This document shows, in pieces, positions 18,952-27,442 of a DNA stretch of 64,000 nucleotides. This DNA comes from Romboutsia sp. CE17 (GTDB lineage: Bacteria > Bacillota > Clostridia > Peptostreptococcales > Peptostreptococcaceae), in contig NZ_CP051144.1 in the NCBI RefSeq assembly GCF_012317385.1, positions 620,001-684,000 on the forward strand, given 5' to 3'. Below the pieces are notes generated by a model. It searched no databases, was not told the origin of the DNA, and saw only the letters and a program-made list of their open reading frames with translations. How positions within the stretch are numbered: the stretch's first letter is position 1; each line of letters opens with the position of its first letter. The position numbers and the translations under genes are program-made.

Positions 18952-19994
18952 GGTAGAGTTGATATTTTGAAACTATTGTCTGTAAGTGTAAATTTATCAC
19001 TCAAATTAGATGTTAAATATATCTCTTTATTTTTTGTTATAAAAATAGCATCAACATTATCTATAGATTCTATTAAGTTTAAACCAGGCTCCAGACCAAG
19101 TCCAAAAGCAGATGTAGAGAGTGCATCACATGAAATTGACTTATCTGAAATTATAGTTACACTACTCAATTCATTATCGAAAGGATATCCGTTAGATGGA
19201 TTTAAAATATGATGATAAATTTTATTTTCAGACTCAATGTAACGTTCGTATATACCTGATGTAACTACAGATTTATTTGAGACTTTTATGTTCCCTATAG
19301 AATTACCTCTAGGCATAGTTGGGTCTTGGATTCCTACTGTAAAAGGTTCATTATTAGATTTGTTTCCTATAGTGTATACATTTCCTCCTAGATTTATAAT
19401 AGCGCTATTAACATTATTTGATTTAAGATAATTTGCGATTACATCTGCAGCATATCCTTTTGCAATTGCACCTAAATCTATTTTCATATTGTCTTTTTCT
19501 AGTTTTATAGAAGAATCGTTTTTATTTAGTGTTATATTTTTATAATTAACTAAATTTAAATATTTTTGTATCTCTTCTTTTGATGGAATTCTAGCATCCT
19601 CAGTTCCGATGGCCCATAGGTCAGAAATAGGTCCTATTGTAATATCAAAATTTCCATTAGATAAATTAGAGTATTTAATTGCTTCTTCTATTACGAAAAA
19701 TGTATCACTTGAAACTTTTACAAATGATCCTGCGTTGTTATTAATTTTACTTACATCACTACTAACTATAGTATCACTCATCTTATTTTCAATATCTCTT
19801 AAAATCTCATCGCATTTGCTTAGAATTTGTTCACTTTGTGATTTTTTTATATTAAAAAGTGTTATTTCATTAACTGTCCCTAGGTAAAAGTAGCTTTTGT
19901 TGTATTTACTCTCTGAATTAGATGATTTTAGTAATAGAAAACCTATAAAGGCTAAAAAGAATATAGACATAAATAAAATTTTTTTTCTATTCAT
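18942..19994 (-). CDS. apbE: FAD:protein FMN transferase (ApbE family)
   Basis: Attaches FMN covalently to Thr/Ser of extracytoplasmic flavoproteins such as RnfG-type or FMN-bind domain proteins, using FAD as donor. It has 350 residues with one N-terminal membrane segment (about 5-22) and no lipobox Cys. Family features visible include FDITIGPISDLWAIG, DLGAIAKGYAADVIA, a glycine-rich INLGGNVYTIG and a C-terminal SCDALSTSAFGLG. The start is ATG 19994, eight bases after the SD ggggg; the TTG at 20000 is too close to it. It is divergent from a NusG domain II protein gene, a pairing often seen in flavinylation loci. No flavinylated substrate protein is seen in the window. Confidence 0.93.
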   Translation of the reverse strand: MNRKKILFMSIFFLAFIGFLLLKSSNSESKYNKSYFYLGTVNEITLFNIKKSQSEQILSKCDEILRDIENKMSDTIVSSDVSKINNNAGSFVKVSSDTFFVIEEAIKYSNLSNGNFDITIGPISDLWAIGTEDARIPSKEEIQKYLNLVNYKNITLNKNDSSIKLEKDNMKIDLGAIAKGYAADVIANYLKSNNVNSAIINLGGNVYTIGNKSNNEPFTVGIQDPTMPRGNSIGNIKVSNKSVVTSGIYERYIESENKIYHHILNPSNGYPFDNELSSVTIISDKSISCDALSTSAFGLGLEPGLNLIESIDNVDAIFITKNKEIYLTSNLSDKFTLTDNSFKISTLPKK

Positions 19995-20059
19995 ATACAA
20001 TTCCCCCGAAAAATTATGTTATATTTAATTATAGCATAATATTCTAAGGGGGATAGGAT

Positions 20060-20431
20060 ATGAAAAAAAAAGATATTTTTTTAGTTATAGGGATTATATT
20101 TGTAATTATTATACTTTTTATTGTAAATAATATTAAAAACAATAATAAATCTGAGGCTATAGAAATCTATATAAATAATAAACTATATAAAAGCATACCA
20201 ATAGATGAAGATGAAGATTTAAAAATTGAAGGTGAGTTTGGATATAATTATATAAAGATACATGATAATGGAGTTGAAATTACTGAAGCTTCTTGTCCTG
20301 ATAAGGTATGTGTAGAATCTGGATTTATAAGCAAGCCTAGTGAAAGGATTGTTTGCATGCCTAATAAAGTAGTTATAAAAATAAAGGCATCAGATAAAGT
20401 GAACAATAATGAAGACGTTATATCCGAATAA
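20060..20431 (+). CDS. NusG domain II-containing membrane-anchored protein
   Basis: 123 residues: one N-terminal membrane segment (about 5-25) and an extracellular NusG domain II fold, with the characteristic [14 protein letters not shown] and [15 protein letters not shown] segments (three Cys). The biochemical role of this family is not settled, but it occurs widely next to apbE and to flavin-based electron-transfer genes. It starts at ATG behind the SD aaggggg and is divergent from apbE with a 65-bp shared promoter region. ung starts 28 bases downstream. Confidence 0.88.
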   Translation: MKKKDIFLVIGIIFVIIILFIVNNIKNNNKSEAIEIYINNKLYKSIPIDEDEDLKIEGEFGYNYIKIHDNGVEITEASCPDKVCVESGFISKPSERIVCMPNKVVIKIKASDKVNNNEDVISE

Positions 20432-20459
20432 ATATAAAATTATACAAGTAGGTGGAAAT

Positions 20460-21134
20460 ATGGTAAAACTAAACAATGACTGGGATGAATTACTAGATGA
20501 TGAATTTAAGAAAGATTATTATCTTAAATTAAGGCAATTTCTTATTAATGAATATAATACAAGATTAATCTTCCCACATGTGAATAATATATTTGAAGCT
20601 TTAAAGCATACTTCTTATAAAGATACAAAAGTTTTAATATTAGGTCAAGACCCTTATCATGGAGAAAATCAAGCTCATGGATTAGCTTTTTCAGTACAGC
20701 CTAATATTAAGATACCTCCATCATTATTAAATATATATAAAGAATTAAGAGATGATTTAGGATGCTACATACCAAATAATGGATATTTAATACCATGGGC
20801 AGATCAAGGAGTGCTATTATTAAACACAGCATTAACAGTTAGAGCTCATGAGGCTAACTCTCATAAGAATAAAGGGTGGGAGATTTTTACTGATGAGATA
20901 ATAAAAATATTAAATAAAAGAGATGATCCTGTTATATTTGTTTTATGGGGAGCTAATGCTAGAAAGAAAACAGAATTTATTGATAATAAAAAACATTATA
21001 TATTAGAGGCTCCACATCCTAGTCCTTTATCTGCTAGTAGAGGTTTTTTTGGATGCAAGCATTTTTCAAAAATTAATGATATTTTAATTAAGTTAGGAAA
21101 GACACCTATAAATTGGCAAATACCTAATATATAA
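20460..21134 (+). CDS. ung: Uracil-DNA glycosylase, family 1
   Basis: Removes uracil from DNA as the first step of base excision repair. It has 224 residues, the standard length. The catalytic water-activating motif GQDPYHG and the DNA-intercalating loop [13 protein letters not shown] are intact, and WANQGV-like [16 protein letters not shown] is present. The start is ATG 20460 with the SD aggtgg seven bases upstream; a longer in-frame start at 20409 overlaps the upstream gene and lacks an SD. It is probably co-transcribed with the NusG-II gene and ends at a strong terminator. Confidence 0.96.
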   Translation: MVKLNNDWDELLDDEFKKDYYLKLRQFLINEYNTRLIFPHVNNIFEALKHTSYKDTKVLILGQDPYHGENQAHGLAFSVQPNIKIPPSLLNIYKELRDDLGCYIPNNGYLIPWADQGVLLLNTALTVRAHEANSHKNKGWEIFTDEIIKILNKRDDPVIFVLWGANARKKTEFIDNKKHYILEAPHPSPLSASRGFFGCKHFSKINDILIKLGKTPINWQIPNI

Positions 21135-21186
21135 ATAATATTAAAAATTAAATAAAAAAGTTACAAAAGAGTAACTAAAAAATGAA

Positions 21187-21243
21187 AAAATAAAATGTGC
21201 TAAAATAGTTGAAAAAACTTAGTAAGCACATTTTATTTTTTTT
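21187..21243 (+). terminator. Intrinsic terminator after ung
   Basis: A 15-bp stem (21187-21201 with 21225-21239), a long loop that can form an inner agtt/aact hairpin, and a run of about eight T at the 3' end. Confidence 0.85.
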
Positions 21244-21366
21244 GTCAAGTTGACAAAAAGTATCAAAAAAGTTACAATTCATCTATCGATTATGAGGAAA
21301 AAGTGAAAGTTTAAAATTCTGTTAGATTATAAAATGAAAATTAAGTAAATTATGGAGGGAAATATT

Positions 21367-22221
21367 ATGAATTTAAAAAATAAGAAGATAATTAAAAGTG
21401 CATTTCTGACCGGTATGATATCGGCAACTATATTAGGAGGTTATTCATTATTAAATAAAGATATAACTTTAGTAGTAGATGGTAAAGAAAAAGAAATATC
21501 TACATTTAAATCAAACGTAGAAGATCTTTTAGTAGCGGAAAATATAAAATACGATAGTAATGATATAATTAGCCAAGATTTAAGTACGAAACTAAGTGAT
21601 AAAATGAGAATAGAAGTAATCAATGTAACTGAAGAAATAATAAAAGAAAGTAAAGAGGTTCCTTTTGATGTTACAGTTGTAGAAGATAATGATTTATTAA
21701 AAGGGGAAACAAAAGTAGAAGAAGAAGGACAGACTGGAAAAAATGAATTAGTATATAAAATAACTTATCACAATGGAAAAGCAGTGGAAAAAACTTTTTT
21801 AGAAGAAATAGTTTCTACAGAACCAGTTAACAAAGTGGTTAAAAAAGGAACTAAGGTAGAAGAAGTGAAAGTTGCTTCATCAAGAGGTGAAAGTACACGT
21901 AGACCAGTTTCAGCAAACAATACAAACTCAAATAGTACAAGTTCAAGTAGTAGAGGTAAACATATATCAGTTGTAGCAACAGCATATACAGGTCACGGAA
22001 TAACTGCTACGGGAACAAAGCCAAAGTGGGGAACTATAGCTGTTGACCCATCTATAATACCTTATGGAACTAAGGTATATATACCTCAATTTAATAAAAC
22101 TTTTATTGCTGAAGATTGTGGAGGAGCTATAAAAGGTAATAAAATAGATATATATATGAATGATGAAACTTCAGTTAGAAATTGGGGAAGAAAAACTATA
22201 GATATATATATAGTAAAATAA
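21367..22221 (+). CDS. Secreted G5/3D domain protein (YabE/YocH-like)
   Basis: Predicted cell-wall hydrolase or wall-remodelling protein of 284 residues. An N-terminal membrane or signal segment (about 10-28) is followed by a DUF348 (YabE-like) repeat (about 30-85), a G5 domain (about 90-165), a Ser/Asn-rich linker and a C-terminal 3D domain (about 198-284) with conserved Asp residues in AVDPSIIPYG, AEDCGGAIKG and KIDIYMND. The 3D fold is shared with lytic transglycosylase MltA. The start is ATG 21367, seven bases after the SD ggaggg; the upstream ATG at 21352 overlaps that SD. It is a single gene between terminators. The substrate is inferred from the family. Confidence 0.88.
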   Translation: MNLKNKKIIKSAFLTGMISATILGGYSLLNKDITLVVDGKEKEISTFKSNVEDLLVAENIKYDSNDIISQDLSTKLSDKMRIEVINVTEEIIKESKEVPFDVTVVEDNDLLKGETKVEEEGQTGKNELVYKITYHNGKAVEKTFLEEIVSTEPVNKVVKKGTKVEEVKVASSRGESTRRPVSANNTNSNSTSSSSRGKHISVVATAYTGHGITATGTKPKWGTIAVDPSIIPYGTKVYIPQFNKTFIAEDCGGAIKGNKIDIYMNDETSVRNWGRKTIDIYIVK

Positions 22222-22227
22222 TAAATG

Positions 22228-22271
22228 AAAAATCCTTTAGTAGTTAAATATAGCTATTAAAGGATTTTTTT
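22228..22271 (+). terminator. Intrinsic terminator after the 3D protein gene
   Basis: Arms aaaaatccttta and taaaggattttt, extended by a further imperfect stem around a 10-base loop, then seven T. Confidence 0.85.
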
Positions 22272-22392
22272 ACATAATAAATTATAACTAATATAATTGG
22301 GTATACTAAAAATGATATTATTATTTATAGTAAAATTTAATAAAATTTTAATTTATTGCCAAATATTAAAAAATATGATAGTATAAGTTAAA

Positions 22393-22398
22393 TATAAT
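22393..22398 (+). promoter_or_regulatory. -10 element of the tRNA-Sec gene
   Basis: A perfect tataat ends seven bases before the first base of the tRNA, where a -10 box would be expected. No good -35 is seen 17 bases upstream. Confidence 0.45.
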
Positions 22399-22404
22399 AA
22401 ATAT

Positions 22405-22501
22405 GGGGGTGGATGGGTTCTGGTGTGCCCTCTAGTCTTCAAAACTAGTATGAGGAGTTAATAGCTTCTTAGGTGGGTTCGATTCCCACGCATTCCCGCC
22501 A
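22405..22501 (+). tRNA. selC: tRNA-Sec (anticodon TCA)
   Basis: A selenocysteine tRNA of 97 bases including an encoded CCA (22499-22501). The anticodon stem ctagt/actag holds the loop cttcaaa with anticodon TCA (22439-22441). The T arm is gtggg-ttcgatt-cccac, the long variable arm has a 7-bp stem (22451-22457 with 22465-22471), and the D arm has a 4-base loop, all as expected of tRNA-Sec. The acceptor pairs 22405-22411 with 22491-22497, including two G-T wobbles; the eighth pair is G-G (22412/22490), and the D stem has one T-T mismatch. The discriminator base is G. It lies 9 kb from selD-selA-selB and completes the Sec decoding set. Confidence 0.93.
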
Positions 22502-22540
22502 ATAAAAAAAGAGCTCTTTTAGAGCTCTTTTTTTATTTTA
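22501..22540. terminator. Bidirectional terminator after tRNA-Sec
   Basis: Stem aataaaaaaagagctct (22501-22517) with the complementary arm at 22521-22537. It starts at the last base of the tRNA and also contains the 3' end and stop codon of the minus-strand gene at 22519, with A and T tracts on both sides. Confidence 0.9.
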
Positions 22541-23268
22541 AAACATTCTATAGTAGGACACCATTCGTAGATTTCTTTTAATGTATTTTTATTGTTTTCT
22601 ATAAACTCGTATGAATTTGTTAAATTTATAAATAGACCTTTGTATAATGTTTTACTTGTTACACAAAGGATCCTTGGCGAGTCGCCTTCAAGATAATCAA
22701 TAGAAGAGCTTTCTATCTCTTTTGTTATTTCATTCTCTTTTGAAGTTGTGTTTTTTATAATCTTTTCCATATATATATTTTTATAAAATACTGGTATATA
22801 AGAATGATTTTTGTTGTAGAATATTTCTAAAAACTCTCTTTGAGTAAAATTAGTAGATGGTTTAGAGTCGGATTGTTCAACAACAATAAAATCTTCATAA
22901 TAATAAAAATTTTCAATATTAGATAAATTATCTATAATACCTTCGAATGAATAATTATTTTCACTATCTTTGCTATAAATAACTATAAAAGAGCATTGTT
23001 GGGGCAAAGATAAAGTGTAAGCTATTTTATTTTGGGTATCATTAGGTATAAAATTAATAGTTTGTAAGCTAATTAAATTAGCATAAGGTATAAGATTATC
23101 TTTATTTGTATCTTTTAAAATTTTAACTATTAAAGTATAATTATCATTATTGTATTTAACAATATCATCATAAGCTATAGAATTATATTTGTTAATTGCA
23201 TATGATTTTGATAATTGGATACTTAATATAAAAAAAAATGATAGTAGTAGAATTATTAATTTTCTCAA
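22519..23268 (-). CDS. Secreted protein of unknown function
   Basis: I do not recognise this 249-residue protein. Starting at TTG 23268, six bases after a perfect SD (aaggagg), it has a classic signal peptide (RKLIILLLSFFFILS, ending near SKSYA), then a soluble domain with an Asn/Tyr/Ile-rich composition and no catalytic motif that I can name. It has five Cys (residues 90, 208, 237, 242 and 245 by hand count), three of them in the last 15 residues. A longer open frame upstream to 23394 overlaps the divergent tcdA gene and is unlikely to be translated. The 3' end lies inside the terminator shared with tRNA-Sec. Confidence 0.7.
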   Translation of the reverse strand: MRKLIILLLSFFFILSIQLSKSYAINKYNSIAYDDIVKYNNDNYTLIVKILKDTNKDNLIPYANLISLQTINFIPNDTQNKIAYTLSLPQQCSFIVIYSKDSENNYSFEGIIDNLSNIENFYYYEDFIVVEQSDSKPSTNFTQREFLEIFYNKNHSYIPVFYKNIYMEKIIKNTTSKENEITKEIESSSIDYLEGDSPRILCVTSKTLYKGLFINLTNSYEFIENNKNTLKEIYEWCPTIECFKIKKEL

Positions 23269-23356
23269 TTTAATCCTCCTTTTAAATAGTTTTGGATAAA
23301 ATTGAAAAAGATATTCTTCTAATGAGAAAATAAACAATAAGAGGAGCAGTAATAAA

Positions 23357-24061
23357 ATGGAAAAAGACTTTACAATGAGAACTTCACTAATCATAGGAGA
23401 AGAAGGTATTGAAAAATTAAAAAATGCAAATGTTATAGTTTTTGGAGTAGGTGGAGTTGGAAGTTTTGCAGCAGAAGCTATAGCTAGAGCAGGAGTTGGT
23501 AATTTAACTATAGTAGATTTTGATGAGGTTGATATAACTAATATAAATAGACAGTTACCAGCTCTTCATTCTACAGTTGGAAAAAGTAAAGTAGAAGTAA
23601 TGAAGGATAGAATTTTAGATATAAACCCAAATATAAATTTAAGAGCGGTAAAAAAACTATATAATGCAGAAACTAGTGATGAAATTTTATGTGAAGAATA
23701 TGACTATGTAGTTGATGCAATTGATATGGTTGCTTCTAAATTAAAACTTATAGAAACTTGCAAGAATAAAGGGCTTAATATAATAAGTTCTATGGGAATG
23801 GGTAATAAGCTAGATCCAACTAAAATAGTAGTTACAGATATACATAAGACTCATACTTGTCCTTTGGCAAAAGTTATTAGAAAAGAATTAAGAGATAGAA
23901 AAATTAAGAAACTTAAGGTGGTTTACTCTACAGAGCAACCCATTGAGTTAAAAACTAAAATAATGAATGGAAAAAAAGTTACACCAGGAAGTATATCTTT
24001 TGTTCCATCTGTAGGTGGTCTAACAATAGCTTCAGTAGTAATTAATGATTTACTTAAATAA
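23357..24061 (+). CDS. tcdA: tRNA threonylcarbamoyladenosine dehydratase (E1-like)
   Basis: ThiF/MoeB-type ATP-dependent enzyme that cyclises t6A37 of tRNA to ct6A. It has 234 residues, the normal length for the YgdL/TcdA group. The nucleotide-binding GVGGVGSFAAEAIARAG starts near residue 30, followed by DFDEVDITNINRQ, and the substrate region contains SMGMGNKLDP and GSISFVPSVGG. The SD gaggag is present before ATG. It is divergent from the unknown secreted protein gene (88 bp between starts) and ends at a terminator shared with a convergent gene. Confidence 0.93.
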   Translation: MEKDFTMRTSLIIGEEGIEKLKNANVIVFGVGGVGSFAAEAIARAGVGNLTIVDFDEVDITNINRQLPALHSTVGKSKVEVMKDRILDINPNINLRAVKKLYNAETSDEILCEEYDYVVDAIDMVASKLKLIETCKNKGLNIISSMGMGNKLDPTKIVVTDIHKTHTCPLAKVIRKELRDRKIKKLKVVYSTEQPIELKTKIMNGKKVTPGSISFVPSVGGLTIASVVINDLLK

Positions 24062-24068
24062 TCTATAG

Positions 24069-24121
24069 AAAAATACTGTAGTCTAATTTATATAAAATTT
24101 AAATTTGGCTACAGTATTTTT
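24069..24121. terminator. Terminator between convergent tcdA and the MBL lipoprotein gene
   Basis: A 15-bp stem (aaaaatactgtagtc with ggctacagtattttt; one wobble) around a 23-base loop, with A and T tracts on either side. It touches the stop codon of the minus-strand gene. Confidence 0.8.
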
Positions 24122-24962
24122 ATTCTTTATATTTTTTTCTAGTAGTTATAGTTAAACCATCACTATAAAATATCATATCGCCATTTATATCAGTTCGATA
24201 TGTAATAATATTATTTTCTCTTAAAGTGTCTATTGTAGATTGATGTGGATGTCCATATTGGTTCTTATATCCACAGGATATAATTGCTAAGTCTGGACTT
24301 ACTTCTTGTATAAATTCTGGGGTAGAAGATGAGCTGCTACCATGATGCGCTATTTTTAGGAAATCTACACTCTCTAAATTAAAAGCACTGATAAGTTCTT
24401 TTTCATTAGATTCTTCACAGTCACCTGTAAATAAAAATGATTTATTTTTATATATTAAATTAAATACTATAGAGTTTAAGTTACTTTCATTCTGAATGTA
24501 CGATGGACTTAATACTAGAATATCAATATCCTTATCAATAGGTAAATTATATCCTCTATATAGATACTCTAGGGTTAAATCTTTATTATTACATGCATTA
24601 ATTAGGTTTTTATACGATGAACTATCAGAATCATTCTCAGGCATATAAATATTATTTACTTTGAAGTTATTTATAACAGAATCTAAACCTCCTATGTGAT
24701 CTGAATCTGGATGCGTAGCTATTACCATATCTATAGTCTTAACTTTTTCTTTTTTTAGATAACTAGTGACAATATAATCACTATTTTCATCACCACCATC
24801 TACTAAAATATTTTTATCAGAAGGTGTTTTTATAAGTATGCTATCTCCTTGTCCGACATCTATAATATGAATTTCCAGCATATATTTTTTGTCACAACTG
24901 GATAAAAATGTTATTATAATAATTATTAGTAAAATTTTATACCATTTACTTATATGTATCAC
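24120..24962 (-). CDS. ComEC/Rec2-type metallo-beta-lactamase domain lipoprotein
   Basis: 280 residues: a lipoprotein signal with lipobox FLSSC (C23), then a stand-alone metallo-beta-lactamase fold like the C-terminal domain of ComEC. Visible are HIIDVGQGDSILI, VDGGDE, the metal ligands HPDSDH (84-89), FTGDCEE, KIAHHGSSSSS and ISCGYKNQYGHPH. It is predicted to sit outside the membrane as a hydrolase or nuclease. The channel part of ComEC is encoded separately at 27443, where the domain is missing, so the two may form one DNA-uptake machine. The GTG start overlaps the only SD-like sequence (gaggtg), so the exact start is uncertain. Confidence 0.85.
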   Translation of the reverse strand: MIHISKWYKILLIIIIITFLSSCDKKYMLEIHIIDVGQGDSILIKTPSDKNILVDGGDENSDYIVTSYLKKEKVKTIDMVIATHPDSDHIGGLDSVINNFKVNNIYMPENDSDSSSYKNLINACNNKDLTLEYLYRGYNLPIDKDIDILVLSPSYIQNESNLNSIVFNLIYKNKSFLFTGDCEESNEKELISAFNLESVDFLKIAHHGSSSSSTPEFIQEVSPDLAIISCGYKNQYGHPHQSTIDTLRENNIITYRTDINGDMIFYSDGLTITTRKKYKE

Positions 24963-25118
24963 CTCATTTATATCATGTTTATAAAATTTCTAGATGGGTA
25001 ATATAAACATGTAAAAGAATATTAGTTTATATTTTTAACAAATAATTATGAATTAATACAAATGTATAGGGATACAGATTATTTATATAAATTATACAAC
25101 ATGAAGTAGGAGGATTTT

Positions 25119-26069
25119 ATGATATCAAGAAATACAGAAATGTGCTTGAAGGAAAAAGAACTTATAATATTTAAAGATATTGATATAGATGCAAAGGATA
25201 AGCTACAACCTTATTTTGATATGGTTAATTATGAAGCGTGTGAATATTGCTTTGCAACTTTATATATGTGGCAACATCTTTATAAAACAGGGTATTATAT
25301 AGGAGATGGGTTCGCTGTTTTAATAGGAGAATATGAAGGAGACACATTCTCTATATTACCATTATGCTCTAAGGATAAGCTTCCTCAAGTTATAGATTTT
25401 GTACTTAACTATTTTGAAAGTATAGAATCTAAATTATATTTTAGAGGAATAACTCAAGAAATTGTAGATGACTTGAAAGAGTATTACCCAGGAAGATTTG
25501 AATATATAGAAGAAAGAGACTTATTTGATTATGTGTACGATGCTGAAAGCATGAGAACTTTAGCTGGTAGAAAAAATCAGAAGAAGAGAAATCATATAAA
25601 CTATTTTTTAAAAGAATATGAAGGAAGATTTGAATATAAATTACTTGATAAAGATAATTTTGATGAATGTTTAGACTTAGTTAAGCAATGGGCTGATAAT
25701 AAAGAAGAAAATAATGAGTATGATGAGGGTATGGATGATGAACTTATAGGTATTAAAAAGATATTTAATAACTATGATGTTTTAAGATCTAATGTTAAAA
25801 TAGGTGGAATATATGTAGATGGTAAATTAGAAGCATTTACTATAGGGGAATTATTAAATCCTAATATGGCTTTAATTCATATTGAAAAAGCAAATCCAAA
25901 TATAAGAGGACTTTATCCTTTTATAAATCAACAATTTTTAGTTAATGAGTTTAGTGATGTAGAATTTGTGAATAGAGAAGAAGATTTAGGTATACCTGGT
26001 CTTAGAAAAGCAAAGCTATCATATCATCCTATTAGATTTGTTGAGAAGTATACAGTTAAGGAGGCATAA
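25119..26069 (+). CDS. DUF2156 domain protein (LPG synthase C-like, GNAT fold)
   Basis: 316-residue soluble protein matching the DUF2156 family, related to the C-terminal aminoacyl-transferase domain of phosphatidylglycerol lysyltransferase (MprF) but without its membrane part. Visible family features are YFDMVNYEACEYCFATLYMW near the N terminus, KNQKKRNHINYFLKEY near 150, and NREEDLGIPGLRKAK near the C terminus. The true acceptor is unknown. The SD aggagg is seven bases before ATG. A GNAT acetyltransferase gene begins three bases after its stop, so the two are co-translated. Confidence 0.85.
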   Translation: MISRNTEMCLKEKELIIFKDIDIDAKDKLQPYFDMVNYEACEYCFATLYMWQHLYKTGYYIGDGFAVLIGEYEGDTFSILPLCSKDKLPQVIDFVLNYFESIESKLYFRGITQEIVDDLKEYYPGRFEYIEERDLFDYVYDAESMRTLAGRKNQKKRNHINYFLKEYEGRFEYKLLDKDNFDECLDLVKQWADNKEENNEYDEGMDDELIGIKKIFNNYDVLRSNVKIGGIYVDGKLEAFTIGELLNPNMALIHIEKANPNIRGLYPFINQQFLVNEFSDVEFVNREEDLGIPGLRKAKLSYHPIRFVEKYTVKEA

Positions 26070-26072
26070 TGT

Positions 26073-27230
26073 ATGCATATAAGATTTGCAAAAGAGGATG
26101 AAAAAGATTATATAAGAGAGATTTGGGACTATTGTTTTAATGATAGTCCTAAATTTACTGATTTTTATTTTGATAATAAATATGATAAAGAAAATACATT
26201 AGTAGTTGAAGAAGATGGAGAAATTGTTTCTTCATTGCAGTTAAATCAGTACAATATAAAACTAAATGATAAACTGTATGACACATCTTATGTAGTTGGA
26301 GTATCTACATTTCCTCATGTAAGGGGAAAGGGATATATGAAGCACATAATGGAAAAAACATTAAAAGAGCTTTATAAAAGAGATCAACTTGTATCTATAC
26401 TAATGCCTATAGATTATAGATTATATAGAAAATATGGGTATGAACATTGTTATGATCAGATAGAATACAATTTAGATATAGAGTCTTTAAAATCGTTTAA
26501 ATCAAAAGGATATATGAAAAAAGCAAAATTTGAGGATATAAAAGAACTTCAAGATATCCATGATGAATTTTTAAAAGGTGTAAATGGAAATGTAAATAGA
26601 ACTTCATTTTATTATGAGAACTTATTTAAAGAAGTTCAAAGTGAAGATGGACATATATTTATACATGGAGATAAAAAAAGTGAAGGATATATAATATATT
26701 TTATAAATGGGGAAAATATGTTTATAAGAGAGTTATTTTATAAAAATATAGATTCGCTAAAATCTATGTTAAAGTTTGTATATAACCATAATACTCAATG
26801 TAAAAATGTTACAATAGCAGCTCCTATAAATGATAAAATAAGGTATATACTTGATAATCCAAGAACTTCAGAAATAAAAATAAAGCCTTTCATGATGGGT
26901 AGAGTAATAAACTTACAAAAATATTTAGAAGGACTACATATTGAAAGTGATATAAATGGGTCTATAACAATATTAGTAAAAGATGAATTTATTGAAGAAA
27001 ATAATGGAGTATTTAAGATTGAGATAAAAGACAAGAATTTAATAGTTAAAAAAGATGGTTTTAAATACGATGTAGAATTTAATATAAACACAATTACACA
27101 ATTAGTTTTTTCATATATAAATGTAGAAGAAGCATTTTTATTAAATAATATAGATAGGAATGAAGATGTAGAAAAGTTTTTAGAACTTATTTTCTCTAAA
27201 AAGAATAACTATATAAATGAATATATATAA
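26073..27230 (+). CDS. GNAT family N-acetyltransferase (Eis-like)
   Basis: 385-residue acetyltransferase of the Eis/DUF4081-like type: N-terminal GNAT domain with the acetyl-CoA loop VRGKGYM (about 88-94) in VVGVSTFPHVRGKGYMK, a second GNAT-like domain, and a C-terminal sterol-carrier-like domain (about 285-385). The substrate is unknown; Eis relatives acetylate amines, including aminoglycosides in mycobacteria, which should not be assumed here. The SD taaggagg lies in the end of the upstream gene. The unit ends with the terminator at 27229. Confidence 0.85.
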   Translation: MHIRFAKEDEKDYIREIWDYCFNDSPKFTDFYFDNKYDKENTLVVEEDGEIVSSLQLNQYNIKLNDKLYDTSYVVGVSTFPHVRGKGYMKHIMEKTLKELYKRDQLVSILMPIDYRLYRKYGYEHCYDQIEYNLDIESLKSFKSKGYMKKAKFEDIKELQDIHDEFLKGVNGNVNRTSFYYENLFKEVQSEDGHIFIHGDKKSEGYIIYFINGENMFIRELFYKNIDSLKSMLKFVYNHNTQCKNVTIAAPINDKIRYILDNPRTSEIKIKPFMMGRVINLQKYLEGLHIESDINGSITILVKDEFIEENNGVFKIEIKDKNLIVKKDGFKYDVEFNINTITQLVFSYINVEEAFLLNNIDRNEDVEKFLELIFSKKNNYINEYI

Positions 27231-27252
27231 AGTACCGTAAGGTACTTTTTTT
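27229..27252 (+). terminator. Intrinsic terminator after the GNAT gene
   Basis: Stem aaagtacc/ggtacttt, loop gtaa, then a T run. Its 3' arm resembles that of the terminator after holA (29729-29770). Confidence 0.85.
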
Positions 27253-27319
27253 ATATGCAATAAAATAGCACCAACTATAGCTCAAAGATAAGTAAGTAAA
27301 TTTATAGAGAAATATAATT

Positions 27320-27405
27320 TAGACTTTCGTATTTAGAAATTTAAATCTATATAGATGTATCATATTTGCCTGGATTTTTATTTTTACTGATTAAAAGAAA
27401 GTCTA
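27320..27405 (+). repeat. Inverted repeat in the comEC upstream region
   Basis: A 9-bp inverted repeat tagactttc (27320-27328) and gaaagtcta (27397-27405) encloses 68 bases containing the palindrome atctatatagat. It could fold as a leader structure about 30 bases before the comEC SD or be an operator. Its role is unknown. Confidence 0.35.
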
Positions 27406-27442
27406 CTTGATGATAATAAAAATAAAAAACTTAGGAGGATAT

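Noticed and set aside
20409-20459. Longer N terminus of uracil-DNA glycosylase
   Set aside because: It overlaps the upstream gene, has no SD, and adds 17 residues not typical of the family.
23269-23394. Longer N terminus of the unknown secreted protein (start at 23394)
   Set aside because: It would overlap the divergent tcdA start by 38 bases and bury the signal peptide; TTG 23268 has a perfect SD.
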